Shown one piece after another: positions 41,955-49,855 of a stretch of 64,000 nt of DNA. Position 1 is the stretch's first letter. Every line of letters starts with the position of its first letter. The DNA is from Burkholderia sp. D-99 (GTDB lineage: Bacteria; Pseudomonadota; Gammaproteobacteria; Burkholderiales; Burkholderiaceae), in the NCBI RefSeq assembly GCF_011605345.1, contig NZ_JAAOXM010000021.1:1-64000 (forward strand), written 5' to 3'. Position numbers and translations under genes: made by a program. Under the pieces are notes generated by a model, which made no database searches, had not been told where the DNA came from, and worked only from the letters and a program-made list of their open reading frames with translations.

Positions 41955-41960
41955 AGCGAT

Positions 41961-42066
41961 CGAGCGGCACGCGTCGCGTGCAGCTCCCCGCTTCTCCTCC
42001 CTGAGCGGGTGCCTGTCGTTTTTCGATTAGGCTGTTTGACCCGCCGTTCAACGGCGGGTTTTTTTA
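41961..42066 (+). ncRNA. probable small RNA between hemB and engB
   Basis: A strong plus-strand terminator at 42039-42065 has no plus-strand gene before it: hemB and engB are both on minus. A plus transcript starting near 41961 would be about 106 nt, with hairpins GCACGC/GCGTGC (41967-41981) and CCCGCT/AGCGGG (41987-42009). The second loop, about 41993-42003, reads TCTCCTCCCTG, complementary to GGAGG ribosome binding sites. I recall an anti-hemB RNA family described in Burkholderia cenocepacia, and this may be it or a neighbour. The 5' end is inferred. Confidence 0.65.
42039..42066 (+). terminator. small RNA terminator
   Basis: ACCCGCCG (42039-42046) pairs with CGGCGGGT (42052-42059) around TTCAA, followed by a T-run to 42065. 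Minus-strand function for engB is less likely because no T-run follows in that direction. Confidence 0.9.
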
Positions 42067-42131
42067 TGAGCCGGCCGAATCCGCAGGCGCCGTCAGGTGC
42101 GCGCCGCCGATCCCGGCCGCGCGTTGCCCGA

Positions 42132-42791
42132 TCATTGTGCTACAGGCGCGCTTTCTTCGTCGGCGACGGACGGCCGCAGCCAGCTCTCGATCAGCTCGTG
42201 CGCCTCGTCGAGCCCCGTGCGCTTCAGCGCGGAGAACAGCTGGACCGTCAGCTTGCCCTGGACGCCCTGGTCACGATACGCATCGAGCCCCTTTTGCGTG
42301 GTCCGCAGCGCGTTGATGCTTTCCTGCCGCGTCAATTTGTCGCACTTCGTCAGCAGCGTGTGGATCGGCTTGCCGGTCGGCGTGAACCACTCGATCATGC
42401 GGCGATCGAGGTCGGTCAGCGGACGGCGCGAATCCATCATCAGGATCAGGCCGCAAAGCTGCGAGCGGGTCGCGAGGTAGGACGACAGCAGCATTTCCCA
42501 GTGGGCCTTGGCGGCACCGGGCACTTCCGCGTAGCCGTAGCCGGGCAGGTCGACGAGATTCGCGACGGGCTCGGCGGCCGGGCCGACGGAGAAGTAGTTG
42601 ATATGCTGCGTGCGGCCGGGCGTCTTCGACGCGAAGGCGAGCCGCTTCTGGTTGCACAGCACGTTGATCGCCGTCGACTTGCCGGCATTCGAGCGGCCCG
42701 CGAACGCGATTTCCGGCTGAACCGTCGGCGGCAGGTCGCGCAGATGGTTGACGGTCGTGTAGAAGCGGGCTTGATGGAGCAAAAAGGCCAT
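42132..42791 (-). CDS. engB: ribosome biogenesis GTPase EngB (YsxC/YihA)
   Basis: EngB is an essential GTPase for 50S assembly. The 219-aa protein has G1 AGRSNAGKST (about 33-42), the G3 DLPGYGYAE, G4 TKCDKL and the C-terminal FSALKRTG part. Length is typical. It starts at 42791 on minus, divergent from the cytochrome c4 gene; the spacer contains a perfect 12-bp palindrome. Confidence 0.97.
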   Translation of the reverse strand: MAFLLHQARFYTTVNHLRDLPPTVQPEIAFAGRSNAGKSTAINVLCNQKRLAFASKTPGRTQHINYFSVGPAAEPVANLVDLPGYGYAEVPGAAKAHWEMLLSSYLATRSQLCGLILMMDSRRPLTDLDRRMIEWFTPTGKPIHTLLTKCDKLTRQESINALRTTQKGLDAYRDQGVQGKLTVQLFSALKRTGLDEAHELIESWLRPSVADEESAPVAQ

Positions 42792-42870
42792 GGGAACCGG
42801 AAGGACGGGCGGCGCAAGCCGCTTGGTGGAGGCGGGGTAGCCCCGATAGGCGCGGGAGCTTTCAACACGA

Positions 42871-42882
42871 TATTGTACAATA
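42871..42882. promoter_or_regulatory. palindrome between engB and cytochrome c4
   Basis: TATTGTACAATA is a perfect 12-bp palindrome about 80 bp before engB and 125 bp before the cytochrome gene. Either strand provides TACAAT, a good -10. It could be a promoter or a dimeric-regulator site; the sequence cannot decide. Confidence 0.4.
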
Positions 42883-43005
42883 CGGCGGTTTTACCGAAGG
42901 CCACCGGGCGCCTGCCTCGCGCTTTTATGTGGCTTCTGCGGTAGACTGAACGCCGTCGTTTTTTGCAGAACCTCAAATTCCCACAAGACGAAACAGGGTG
43001 TGCGA

Positions 43006-43659
43006 ATGAATCGACTGTGCAAGTCTCTGATGGTGCTTCAGGTTGCAGCAGGGTTCGTAGGTTTCGTAGCGGAGGCAAACGCGGCGGATGCGGCAAAGCC
43101 GGATCTCGACCGCGGCAAGGCGATTGCCGGGCAGGTTTGCGCGTCGTGTCACGGCGCCGACGGCAACAGCGCGTCGGGCAGTTTCCCGAAGCTTGCCGGC
43201 CAGCATCCCGAATATCTGGTCAAGCAGTTGAACGATTTCAAGGCGCAGCCGGGCGCGAAAGGGCCGGTCCGTACCAACGCGGTGATGGTCGGATTCGCGA
43301 GCGCGCTGAGCGCGGACGACATGCGTAACGTCGCCGCGTACTATGGGTCGCAGACGACGAAGCTCGGCACCGCACGCGATGCGGCGACCGTGCCGGTCGG
43401 CCAGAAGATCTATCGCGGCGGCATCGCGGAGAAGGGCGTACCCGCCTGCGCGAGCTGCCACGGGCCGACGGGGCAGGGGATCCCGGTCCAGTACCCGCGT
43501 CTGTCGGGGCAATGGGCCGATTACACGGTCGCGCAGTTGACCGCGTTCCAGCAGGGTGCCGGCGCGCGCAACAACAACGAGGCGATGCATCAGATCGCGA
43601 CGCGGCTGTCGGACAACGAGATCAAGGCCGTCGCAGATTACATCGCGGGCCTGCGTTGA
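43006..43659 (+). CDS. dihaem cytochrome c4, periplasmic
   Basis: This is an electron carrier of the cytochrome c4 family, probably feeding terminal oxidases. ATG 43006 has an AGGG site seven bases upstream; the GTG at 43000 is too close to it. The 217-aa product has a signal peptide ending near NAA (MNRLCKSLMVLQVAAGFVGF start) and two CxxCH haem sites: CASCHGADG and CASCHGPTG, about 100 residues apart. It lies just before resB-ccsA, the machinery that would attach its haems. Confidence 0.92.
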   Translation: MNRLCKSLMVLQVAAGFVGFVAEANAADAAKPDLDRGKAIAGQVCASCHGADGNSASGSFPKLAGQHPEYLVKQLNDFKAQPGAKGPVRTNAVMVGFASALSADDMRNVAAYYGSQTTKLGTARDAATVPVGQKIYRGGIAEKGVPACASCHGPTGQGIPVQYPRLSGQWADYTVAQLTAFQQGAGARNNNEAMHQIATRLSDNEIKAVADYIAGLR

Positions 43660-43717
43660 GCGGTCAGCCGCGAACGGAATGACCGGTCGCCCGAAGGGCG
43701 GCCGGAGTCAGAACAAG

Positions 43718-43763
43718 AAAAGGGTGGGGCGCCGCGCTAGTGCGGCCGCCTTGCCCTTTTTTG
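43718..43763 (+). terminator. cytochrome c4 terminator
   Basis: AAAAGGG (43718-43724) pairs with CCCTTTT (43754-43760) with an imperfect GC-rich inner stem, followed by TTG. It lies 58 bp after the cytochrome stop and 19 bp before resB. Confidence 0.5.
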
Positions 43764-43781
43764 TTGTCAGTCGGAGTTTGA

Positions 43782-45998
43782 ATGAGCGTTACCACGTCGG
43801 GGTTGCAGTCGAAGTCGGGTCAGGGTGCGTCGAAGCGCGCGGTCGAGCTGTTGAGCTCGATGCGCTTCGCGATCGCGCTGCTGGTGGTGCTGTCGATTGC
43901 GAGCATCATCGGCACGGTCCTGACCCAGGATGATCCGTATCCGAATTATGTGAACCAGTTCGGGCCGTTCTGGGCGGACATCTTCCGCTCGCTCGGCCTG
44001 TACAACGTGTACAGCGCGTGGTGGTTCATGCTGATCCTGATCTTCCTCGTCACGTCGATCTCGCTGTGCGTGATCCGCAACGCGCCGAAGATGCTCGCCG
44101 ATGCGAAGAGCTGGAAGGACAAGGTTCGCGAAGGCAGCCTGCGGGCTTTCCACCACAAGGCCGAGTACACGGCTTCCGGCACGCGCGCGACCGTCACGGC
44201 GACGCTCGCCACGTTCGTCACCAAGGCCGGCTACAAGCACGTCGTGCGTGAAAACGACGGCGCGACGCTGATCTCCGCGAAGCGCGGCGCGATGACCAAG
44301 TGGGGCTACATCTCCGCGCACCTCGCGATCGTCGTGATCTGTATCGGCGGCCTGCTCGACAGCAACCTGCCGATCAAATTCCAGATGTGGATGTTCGGCA
44401 AGAGCCCGGTCAATACGAGCGCGACGATCAGCGAGATCTCGCCCGACCATCGCCTGTCCGCGTCGAACCCGACGTTCCGCGGCTATGCGTGGGTGCCCGA
44501 GGGCCAGTTCGTGTCGACCGCGATTCTGAACCAGCCGAGCGGCTCGCTGATCCAGGACCTGCCGTTCTCGATCCAGCTCAACAAATTCATCGTCGACTAC
44601 TACACGACGGGTATGCCGAAGCTGTTCGCGAGCGACATCGTCGTGATCGATCGCGAGACCGGCCAGAAGATCCCGGCGCGCGTCGAGGTCAACAAGCCGT
44701 TCACGTACAAGGGCGTGTCGATCTACCAGTCGAGCTTCCAGGACGGCGGCTCGCAGATGCAGATGACGGCCTACCCGATGACGGGCGGCAACGCGAAGAC
44801 CTTCCCCGTGCAGGGCACGATCGGCAGTTCGGCGCCGCTGCAGATGCCGGGCAACGACGGTGACACGATCGAGTTCTCCGATTTCCGCGCGATCAACGTC
44901 GAGAACATGGCCGACGCGAACGGCAAGCCGGACGTGCGTGGTGTGGCGACGACGAACTCGCTGAAGGAAGCGTTCGACGAACGGCTCGGCTCCGGCGCGA
45001 AGACGTCGAAGCCGACGCAGCTCCACAACATCGGCCCGTCCGTGCAGTACAAGATCCGCGGCAAGGACGGTCAGGCGCGCGAATTCAACAACTACATGCT
45101 GCCCGTCGACATGAACGGCGAGCGCGTGTTCCTCGCCGGCGTGCGCGCGAGCCCGAACGACCCGTTCCGCTACATGCGGATTCCGGCCGACAGCCAGGAT
45201 TCGATCGGCGATTGGATGCACCTGCGCGCCGCGCTCGAGGATCCGTCGGTGCGTGCCGAAGCCGCCTCGCGCTTCGCGCAGCGTTCGTTGCCGGGCACCG
45301 ATGCATCGCTGCGCAGCCGCCTGCAGGACAGTGCATTGAAGGTGTTGACCCTTTTTGCGGCGAGCGACGACAGCATCGGCCGCGGTGCCGACGGCCAGCC
45401 GATCGGCGGCTTCCAGGCCGTGGCGACGTTCATCGACCGCTCGGTGCCCAAGGCCGAGCAGGAGAAGGCCGCGAGCCTGCTGCTGCGGATGCTCGAAGGC
45501 TCGATGTGGGAGGTCTGGCAGATCGCGCGCGAGCGAGCCGGCGAGCCGGCCGCCCAGCAGGGCACCGACACGATCCGCTTCGTACAGAACGCGATCAATG
45601 CGCTATCCGACAGCTTTTTGTATGGATCGCCCGTCTATTTGCAGCTTGACTCATTCAAGCAGGTGCAAGCTTCGGTATTTCAGTTGACGCGCGCACCCGG
45701 CAAGAATCTGGTGTATCTTGGCAGCCTGCTGCTGGTCGCCGGCATCTTCTCGATGTTCTACGTGCGCGAGCGGCGCCTCTGGTTCTGGCTGAAGGACGCC
45801 GGTTCGGGCGTCGATGTGGTGATGGCAATGTCCACGGCCCGCAAGACCTTCGATTTCGAGAAAGAATACGTGCAGACGCGCGACGCGGCCGGTGCCGCCC
45901 TGCGCGCAGCACCTCGCGATGCCGCACCGGCCGGTGCAGCATCGACGGCCCGTCCGCCTGCCGGCGGCGGTTCCGATTCCGAGAATTCCACCCGGTAA
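43782..45998 (+). CDS. resB: cytochrome c biogenesis protein ResB (Ccs1)
   Basis: ResB and CcsA form the System II haem lyase that moves haem outward and attaches it to apocytochrome c. The 738-aa product has N-terminal TM helices around residues 25-50 and 75-100 (SMRFAIALLVVLSIASIIGT), another near 180-200, a large periplasmic domain, and a final TM near 640-665 before a cytosolic tail. It is longer than Bacillus ResB, as in betaproteobacteria. CGGAG precedes ATG 43782. ccsA starts four bases after its stop. Confidence 0.95.
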   Translation: MSVTTSGLQSKSGQGASKRAVELLSSMRFAIALLVVLSIASIIGTVLTQDDPYPNYVNQFGPFWADIFRSLGLYNVYSAWWFMLILIFLVTSISLCVIRNAPKMLADAKSWKDKVREGSLRAFHHKAEYTASGTRATVTATLATFVTKAGYKHVVRENDGATLISAKRGAMTKWGYISAHLAIVVICIGGLLDSNLPIKFQMWMFGKSPVNTSATISEISPDHRLSASNPTFRGYAWVPEGQFVSTAILNQPSGSLIQDLPFSIQLNKFIVDYYTTGMPKLFASDIVVIDRETGQKIPARVEVNKPFTYKGVSIYQSSFQDGGSQMQMTAYPMTGGNAKTFPVQGTIGSSAPLQMPGNDGDTIEFSDFRAINVENMADANGKPDVRGVATTNSLKEAFDERLGSGAKTSKPTQLHNIGPSVQYKIRGKDGQAREFNNYMLPVDMNGERVFLAGVRASPNDPFRYMRIPADSQDSIGDWMHLRAALEDPSVRAEAASRFAQRSLPGTDASLRSRLQDSALKVLTLFAASDDSIGRGADGQPIGGFQAVATFIDRSVPKAEQEKAASLLLRMLEGSMWEVWQIARERAGEPAAQQGTDTIRFVQNAINALSDSFLYGSPVYLQLDSFKQVQASVFQLTRAPGKNLVYLGSLLLVAGIFSMFYVRERRLWFWLKDAGSGVDVVMAMSTARKTFDFEKEYVQTRDAAGAALRAAPRDAAPAGAASTARPPAGGGSDSENSTR

Positions 45999-46002
45999 CA
46001 TC

Positions 46003-47193
46003 ATGGATCTCACGCAAGTTTCCTCTTCCCATCGGGCGTCGGCCCAGGTTCCGGTTACGGCGCCGCTGTTCGACGAACGTCCGTTTCTCGCACGGCTGTC
46101 GTTGCTCGACTGGCTGTTCGCACTGGCGCTCGTGGCGGGCGCGGGCTATGCGCTCGTGCACTACAACGCGCACATGGATTACTACGACAAGGCGGTGATG
46201 ATCGGCACCGTGCCGGCGCTCATCACGCTCGGCTGGCGCTGGAAGCCCGCGCGGCTGATGATGGCGTCGATCGCCGTGCTGGCGCTGCTGTCGATCCAGA
46301 TCTACCAGGGCGATCTCGCGCGGGCCGATTCGGCGTTCTTCCTCAAGTACTTCCTGTCGAGCCAGTCGGCGATCCTGTGGATGAGCGCGCTGTTCGTGCT
46401 CGCGACGATCTTCTACTGGATCGGCTTGCTCGCGCGCTCGGAATCGGGCTCCGCGATCGGCCAGAAGCTCACGTGGGTCGCCGTGCTGATGGGCTTCACC
46501 GGCCTGATGGTGCGCTGGTATGAGTCCTACCTGATCGGCGCGGACGTCGGGCACATTCCGGTGTCGAACCTGTATGAAGTGTTCGTGCTGTTCAGCCTGA
46601 TCACCGCGCTGCTGTATCTGTATTACGAAGGCCATTACGGCACGCGTTCGCTCGGCGCGTTCGTGCTGCTGGTGATCAGCGCGGCGGTGGGCTTCCTGAT
46701 GTGGTACTCGGTCGCGCGCGATGCACAGCAGATCCAGCCGCTCGTGCCGGCGCTGCAGAGCTGGTGGATGAAGATCCACGTGCCGGCGAACTTCATCGGC
46801 TACGGCAGCTTCGCGTTGTCGGCGATGGTGTCGGTCGCGTACCTGATGAAGGAGCGCGGCGTGCTCGCTGATCGCCTGCCGACGCTCGAAGTGCTCGACG
46901 ACGTGATGTACAAGTCGATCGCGGTCGGTTTCGCGTTCTTCACGATCGCGACGATCCTCGGCGCGCTGTGGGCGGCGGAGGCATGGGGCGGCTACTGGAG
47001 CTGGGACCCGAAGGAAACCTGGGCGCTGATCGTGTGGCTCAACTATGCGGCGTGGCTGCACATGCGCCTGATGAAGGGCCTGCGCGGCACGGTGGCCGCA
47101 TGGTGGGCGCTCACGGGGCTGCTTGTGACGACCTTCGCGTTCCTCGGTGTCAACATGTTCCTGTCCGGGCTGCACAGCTACGGCAAGCTGTAA
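46003..47193 (+). CDS. ccsA: cytochrome c biogenesis protein CcsA (ResC)
   Basis: CcsA is the haem-handling partner of ResB. The 396-aa protein starts at ATG 46003, with about eight TM helices and the tryptophan-rich WWD motif GGYWSWDPKETWALIVWLNY near residues 330-349, the haem-presentation site. His residues flank it. It is four bases behind resB and is followed by a terminator, so the two form a transcription unit. Confidence 0.95.
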   Translation: MDLTQVSSSHRASAQVPVTAPLFDERPFLARLSLLDWLFALALVAGAGYALVHYNAHMDYYDKAVMIGTVPALITLGWRWKPARLMMASIAVLALLSIQIYQGDLARADSAFFLKYFLSSQSAILWMSALFVLATIFYWIGLLARSESGSAIGQKLTWVAVLMGFTGLMVRWYESYLIGADVGHIPVSNLYEVFVLFSLITALLYLYYEGHYGTRSLGAFVLLVISAAVGFLMWYSVARDAQQIQPLVPALQSWWMKIHVPANFIGYGSFALSAMVSVAYLMKERGVLADRLPTLEVLDDVMYKSIAVGFAFFTIATILGALWAAEAWGGYWSWDPKETWALIVWLNYAAWLHMRLMKGLRGTVAAWWALTGLLVTTFAFLGVNMFLSGLHSYGKL

Positions 47194-47220
47194 GATTTCC
47201 GCTGCTCGTCCGACTATGAG

Positions 47221-47252
47221 ACCGCCGGTGCACTGTGTGCCCGGCGGTTTTC
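47221..47252 (+). terminator. ccsA terminator
   Basis: ACCGCCGG (47221-47228) pairs with CCGGCGGT (47241-47248) around TGCACTGTGTGC, followed by TTTTCTTTT. Confidence 0.85.
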
Positions 47253-47351
47253 TTTTGGAACGGGCGGGCGGTCCGGGCGTCGAACGGCGCAAGACGGGTC
47301 GGGTCGAACGCTCATGAAGCTGCGCGCGGCGCAGGCAGGAGGAGCAGCACG

Positions 47352-48347
47352 ATGTGGATCAAACGCCCTTTGCTAAACGTACTGACCGGCGGTGATATTG
47401 CGCCAGGCGAAATCACGCCGCGCACGGTCTTCGAGAACCGGCGGCGCGTGTTGCAGGCGGCCGGCCTCGCGGCGGCGGGCGGGCTGCTCGGCGGCAGCGG
47501 TGCAGCATTTGCCGCCTATGCGTCACCCGACGCGCGGGCCGCGAAGCTCGCGGCGAAAACGAACCCGAAATTCGTCGCGGCCGACAAGGTGACGCCGTTC
47601 AAGGACATCACGTCCTACAACAACTTCTACGAATTCGGCACCGACAAGAGTGACCCCGCGCAGAACGCAGGCACGCTGCGGCCGCGCCCGTGGCGCGTGA
47701 GCGTCGAGGGCGAGGTGCTGCATCCGAAGGTGTTCGATCTCGACGAATTGCTGAAGCTCGCGCCGCTCGAGGAGCGCGTGTACCGGTTGCGTTGCGTCGA
47801 GGGATGGTCGATGGTGATCCCTTGGATCGGCGTGCCGCTGTCCGAGCTGATCAAGCGGGTGCAGCCGACCGGCAACGCGAAATACGTGCAATTCATCACG
47901 CTGGCCGATCCGTCGCAGATGCCCGGCCTGTCGACACCCGTGCTCGACTGGCCGTACTCGGAAGGGCTGCGGATGGATGAGGCGATGAATCCGCTGACGC
48001 TGCTGACGATGGGCGTCTACGGGCAGGTGCTGCCGAACCAGAACGGCGCGCCGGTGCGTATCGTCGTGCCGTGGAAGTACGGCTTCAAGAGCGCGAAGTC
48101 GCTCGTGAAGATTCGCTTCGTCGACAAGCAGCCGAAGACGAGCTGGAACACGTACGCATCGAACGAGTACGGCTTTTATTCGAACGTGAACCCGAACGTC
48201 GATCATCCGCGCTGGAGCCAGGCGACCGAGCGGCGCATCGGCGCGGACGGCTTTTTCACGCCGAAGCGCAAGACGCTGATGTTCAACGGCTACGGCGATC
48301 TGGTCGCGTCGATGTATCAGGGCATGGACCTGAAGAAGAATTTCTGA
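47352..48347 (+). CDS. msrP: methionine-sulfoxide reductase catalytic subunit MsrP (YedY)
   Basis: MsrP is a periplasmic molybdopterin enzyme that repairs oxidised methionines in envelope proteins. ATG 47352, after AGGAGGAGC, gives 331 aa. The N-terminus has a Tat signal with RRR at residues 30-32 and a hydrophobic AAGLAAAGGLLGG stretch. Cys148 in YRLRCVEGWS is the molybdenum ligand. msrQ follows, sharing eight bases of spacing. Confidence 0.96.
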   Translation: MWIKRPLLNVLTGGDIAPGEITPRTVFENRRRVLQAAGLAAAGGLLGGSGAAFAAYASPDARAAKLAAKTNPKFVAADKVTPFKDITSYNNFYEFGTDKSDPAQNAGTLRPRPWRVSVEGEVLHPKVFDLDELLKLAPLEERVYRLRCVEGWSMVIPWIGVPLSELIKRVQPTGNAKYVQFITLADPSQMPGLSTPVLDWPYSEGLRMDEAMNPLTLLTMGVYGQVLPNQNGAPVRIVVPWKYGFKSAKSLVKIRFVDKQPKTSWNTYASNEYGFYSNVNPNVDHPRWSQATERRIGADGFFTPKRKTLMFNGYGDLVASMYQGMDLKKNF

Positions 48348-48355
48348 GGGCGACG

Positions 48356-49054
48356 GTGAGAAACGACATGCCTCCTTCGACGCTGACACCCGCGCCTGCA
48401 GCGGGCACCGGCCCGGCTGCACGCGCCGCGCGGGCCGGCGCGGTCCGCCCTGCCGCGCCGCGCTGGCTCGCGCCGGCCAAGGTGCTGGTATTCGCCGCAG
48501 GCCTTTATCCGCTCACGCGTCTCGTGCTGTTCGGGCTGACCGACCGGCTCGGCGCGAATCCGATCGAGTTCATCACGCGCTCGACGGGGCTCTGGACACT
48601 CGTGATGCTGTGCGTCACGCTCGCCGTCACGCCGCTTAGGCGCATGACGGGGTTCGCCACGCTGCTGCGCTTTCGCCGCATGATCGGGCTGTTCGCGTTC
48701 TTCTACGCGACGCTGCACTTCACGACCTATCTATGGTTCGACAAGTGGTTCGACGTCGTCGCGATCCTGAAGGACGTCGGCAAGCGCCCGTTCATCACGG
48801 TCGGTTTCGCCGCGTTCGTGCTGCTGATTCCGCTCGCGGCAACGTCACCGCGCGCGATGGTGCGCCGGCTCGGCCGCCACTGGGCGACGCTGCACAGCGC
48901 GATCTACGCGATCGCGCTGTTCGGCGTGCTGCACTTCTGGTGGATGAGGGCCGGCAAGCACAATCTCGCGCAGCCGAGGCTTTATGCGGCGATTGTCGCC
49001 GCGCTGCTCGGCTGGCGGCTGGTTGCATGGGGGTGGCGGCGCGTGCGCGCGTGA
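48356..49054 (+). CDS. msrQ: haem-binding membrane subunit MsrQ (YedZ)
   Basis: MsrQ is the membrane b-haem/flavin partner that passes electrons from quinol to MsrP. I start at GTG 48356 because GAGGG sits six bases upstream; ATG 48368 is the alternative. The 232-aa product has a Pro/Ala-rich N-terminus then about six TM helices with haem-ligand His residues in YATLHFTTYLWF and HWATLHSAIYAI. It ends against a bidirectional hairpin shared with lptM. Confidence 0.92.
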   Translation: MRNDMPPSTLTPAPAAGTGPAARAARAGAVRPAAPRWLAPAKVLVFAAGLYPLTRLVLFGLTDRLGANPIEFITRSTGLWTLVMLCVTLAVTPLRRMTGFATLLRFRRMIGLFAFFYATLHFTTYLWFDKWFDVVAILKDVGKRPFITVGFAAFVLLIPLAATSPRAMVRRLGRHWATLHSAIYAIALFGVLHFWWMRAGKHNLAQPRLYAAIVAALLGWRLVAWGWRRVRA

Positions 49055-49070
49055 CGGCGCAGCCAAATAA

Positions 49071-49106
49071 ACAAAAGGCGATGACCGGGAAGTCACCGCC
49101 TTGTTT
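49071..49106. terminator. msrQ/lptM convergent terminator
   Basis: An ACAA-AGGCG arm (49071-49080) with GAC pairs with GTC and CGCCTTGT around CGGGAA, flanked by A-rich and T-rich ends. It sits between two convergent genes. Confidence 0.6.
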
Positions 49107-49134
49107 CGCGAGCCAGTGCCGGGGCGGCGCGTCG

Positions 49135-49413
49135 TTACTTCGCGACGGCCGGGCTCGACGCCGGTGCGGGCGTGGCGGATGCCCCGCTCGACAATTCGGG
49201 CGACAGCATGAGCGGCGTGCCGGACGAATCGGGCACACTGTCGGACGACGCGTTTTCATCGGTCGGCGTCACGTCCGACGGCGGCGTGTCCTGCTGCTGG
49301 AGTGGCTTGGGCAACGGAGGCACGGTGGGCAGATAGAGCGCGCCGCTTTGACCGCAGCCGGCAAGAATCGCCAAAGCCGCTACAATCGCGCTCATCCGGA
49401 AAACGACTCGCAT
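49135..49413 (-). CDS. lptM: small lipoprotein LptM (YifL family)
   Basis: LptM assists maturation of the LptD-LptE outer-membrane LPS translocon. The 92-aa product starts at ATG 49413 (minus) after AGGGAC, and has a lipobox AILAGCGQSGALYLP with the lipidated Cys20, which matches the family GCGxxGxLYLP signature. The rest is Pro/Ser-rich. The gene is divergent from cyaY, as in many proteobacteria. lysA, which often follows it, is absent here: msrQ converges instead. Confidence 0.85.
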   Translation of the reverse strand: MRVVFRMSAIVAALAILAGCGQSGALYLPTVPPLPKPLQQQDTPPSDVTPTDENASSDSVPDSSGTPLMLSPELSSGASATPAPASSPAVAK

Positions 49414-49449
49414 GATCGTCCCTGAACAATTGAACCGATAGAGTTTAGC

Positions 49450-49776
49450 ATGTCCGATACCGAATACCTGACCCGTGCCGAGGCCGTGCTGGTGGCCGTC
49501 GAGCGTACCGTCGACGACGCCAACGACGGCGATCACGACATCGATCTGGAGCGCAACGGCAGCGTCCTGACGCTGACGTTCGAGAACGGCTCGAAGATCA
49601 TCGTCAACCTGCAGCCGCCGATGAAGGAAGTGTGGATCGCCGCGAAGGCGGGCGGTTTCCACTACCGATTCATCGACGGTGCATGGCGCGATACGCGCAC
49701 CGGCACCGAGTTTTTCTCGGCGCTCACCGAATACGCGACGCAGCAGGCCGGCCTGCCGATCACGTTCAGCGCGTGA
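49450..49776 (+). CDS. cyaY: iron-sulfur cluster assembly protein CyaY (frataxin)
   Basis: CyaY is the bacterial frataxin that modulates IscS-dependent Fe-S cluster assembly and binds iron. The 108-aa product has the acidic N-terminal helix DDANDGDHDIDLERNG, the beta sheet LTLTFENGSKIIVNLQ, and the signature QPPMKEVWIAAKAGGFHYRF. Length is family-typical. It ends at a bidirectional terminator shared with mrcA. Confidence 0.97.
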   Translation: MSDTEYLTRAEAVLVAVERTVDDANDGDHDIDLERNGSVLTLTFENGSKIIVNLQPPMKEVWIAAKAGGFHYRFIDGAWRDTRTGTEFFSALTEYATQQAGLPITFSA

Positions 49777-49810
49777 CGATCGGGGCCCGGCCCCGACGCG
49801 TGACCCAAAG

Positions 49811-49838
49811 AAAAAGCGCCCCAGCGGGGCGCTTTTTT
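49811..49838. terminator. bidirectional cyaY/mrcA terminator
   Basis: AAAAAGCGCCCC (49811-49822) pairs with GGGGCGCTTTTT (49826-49837) around AGC, with further T. A and T flanks serve both strands. Confidence 0.95.
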
Positions 49839-49855
49839 CGTGTCCGGGGCGATGG

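Noticed and set aside
41879..41960. Riboswitch ahead of hemB
   Set aside because: The minus-strand leader of hemB is short and I see no conserved riboswitch fold; the structured part belongs to the plus-strand small RNA.
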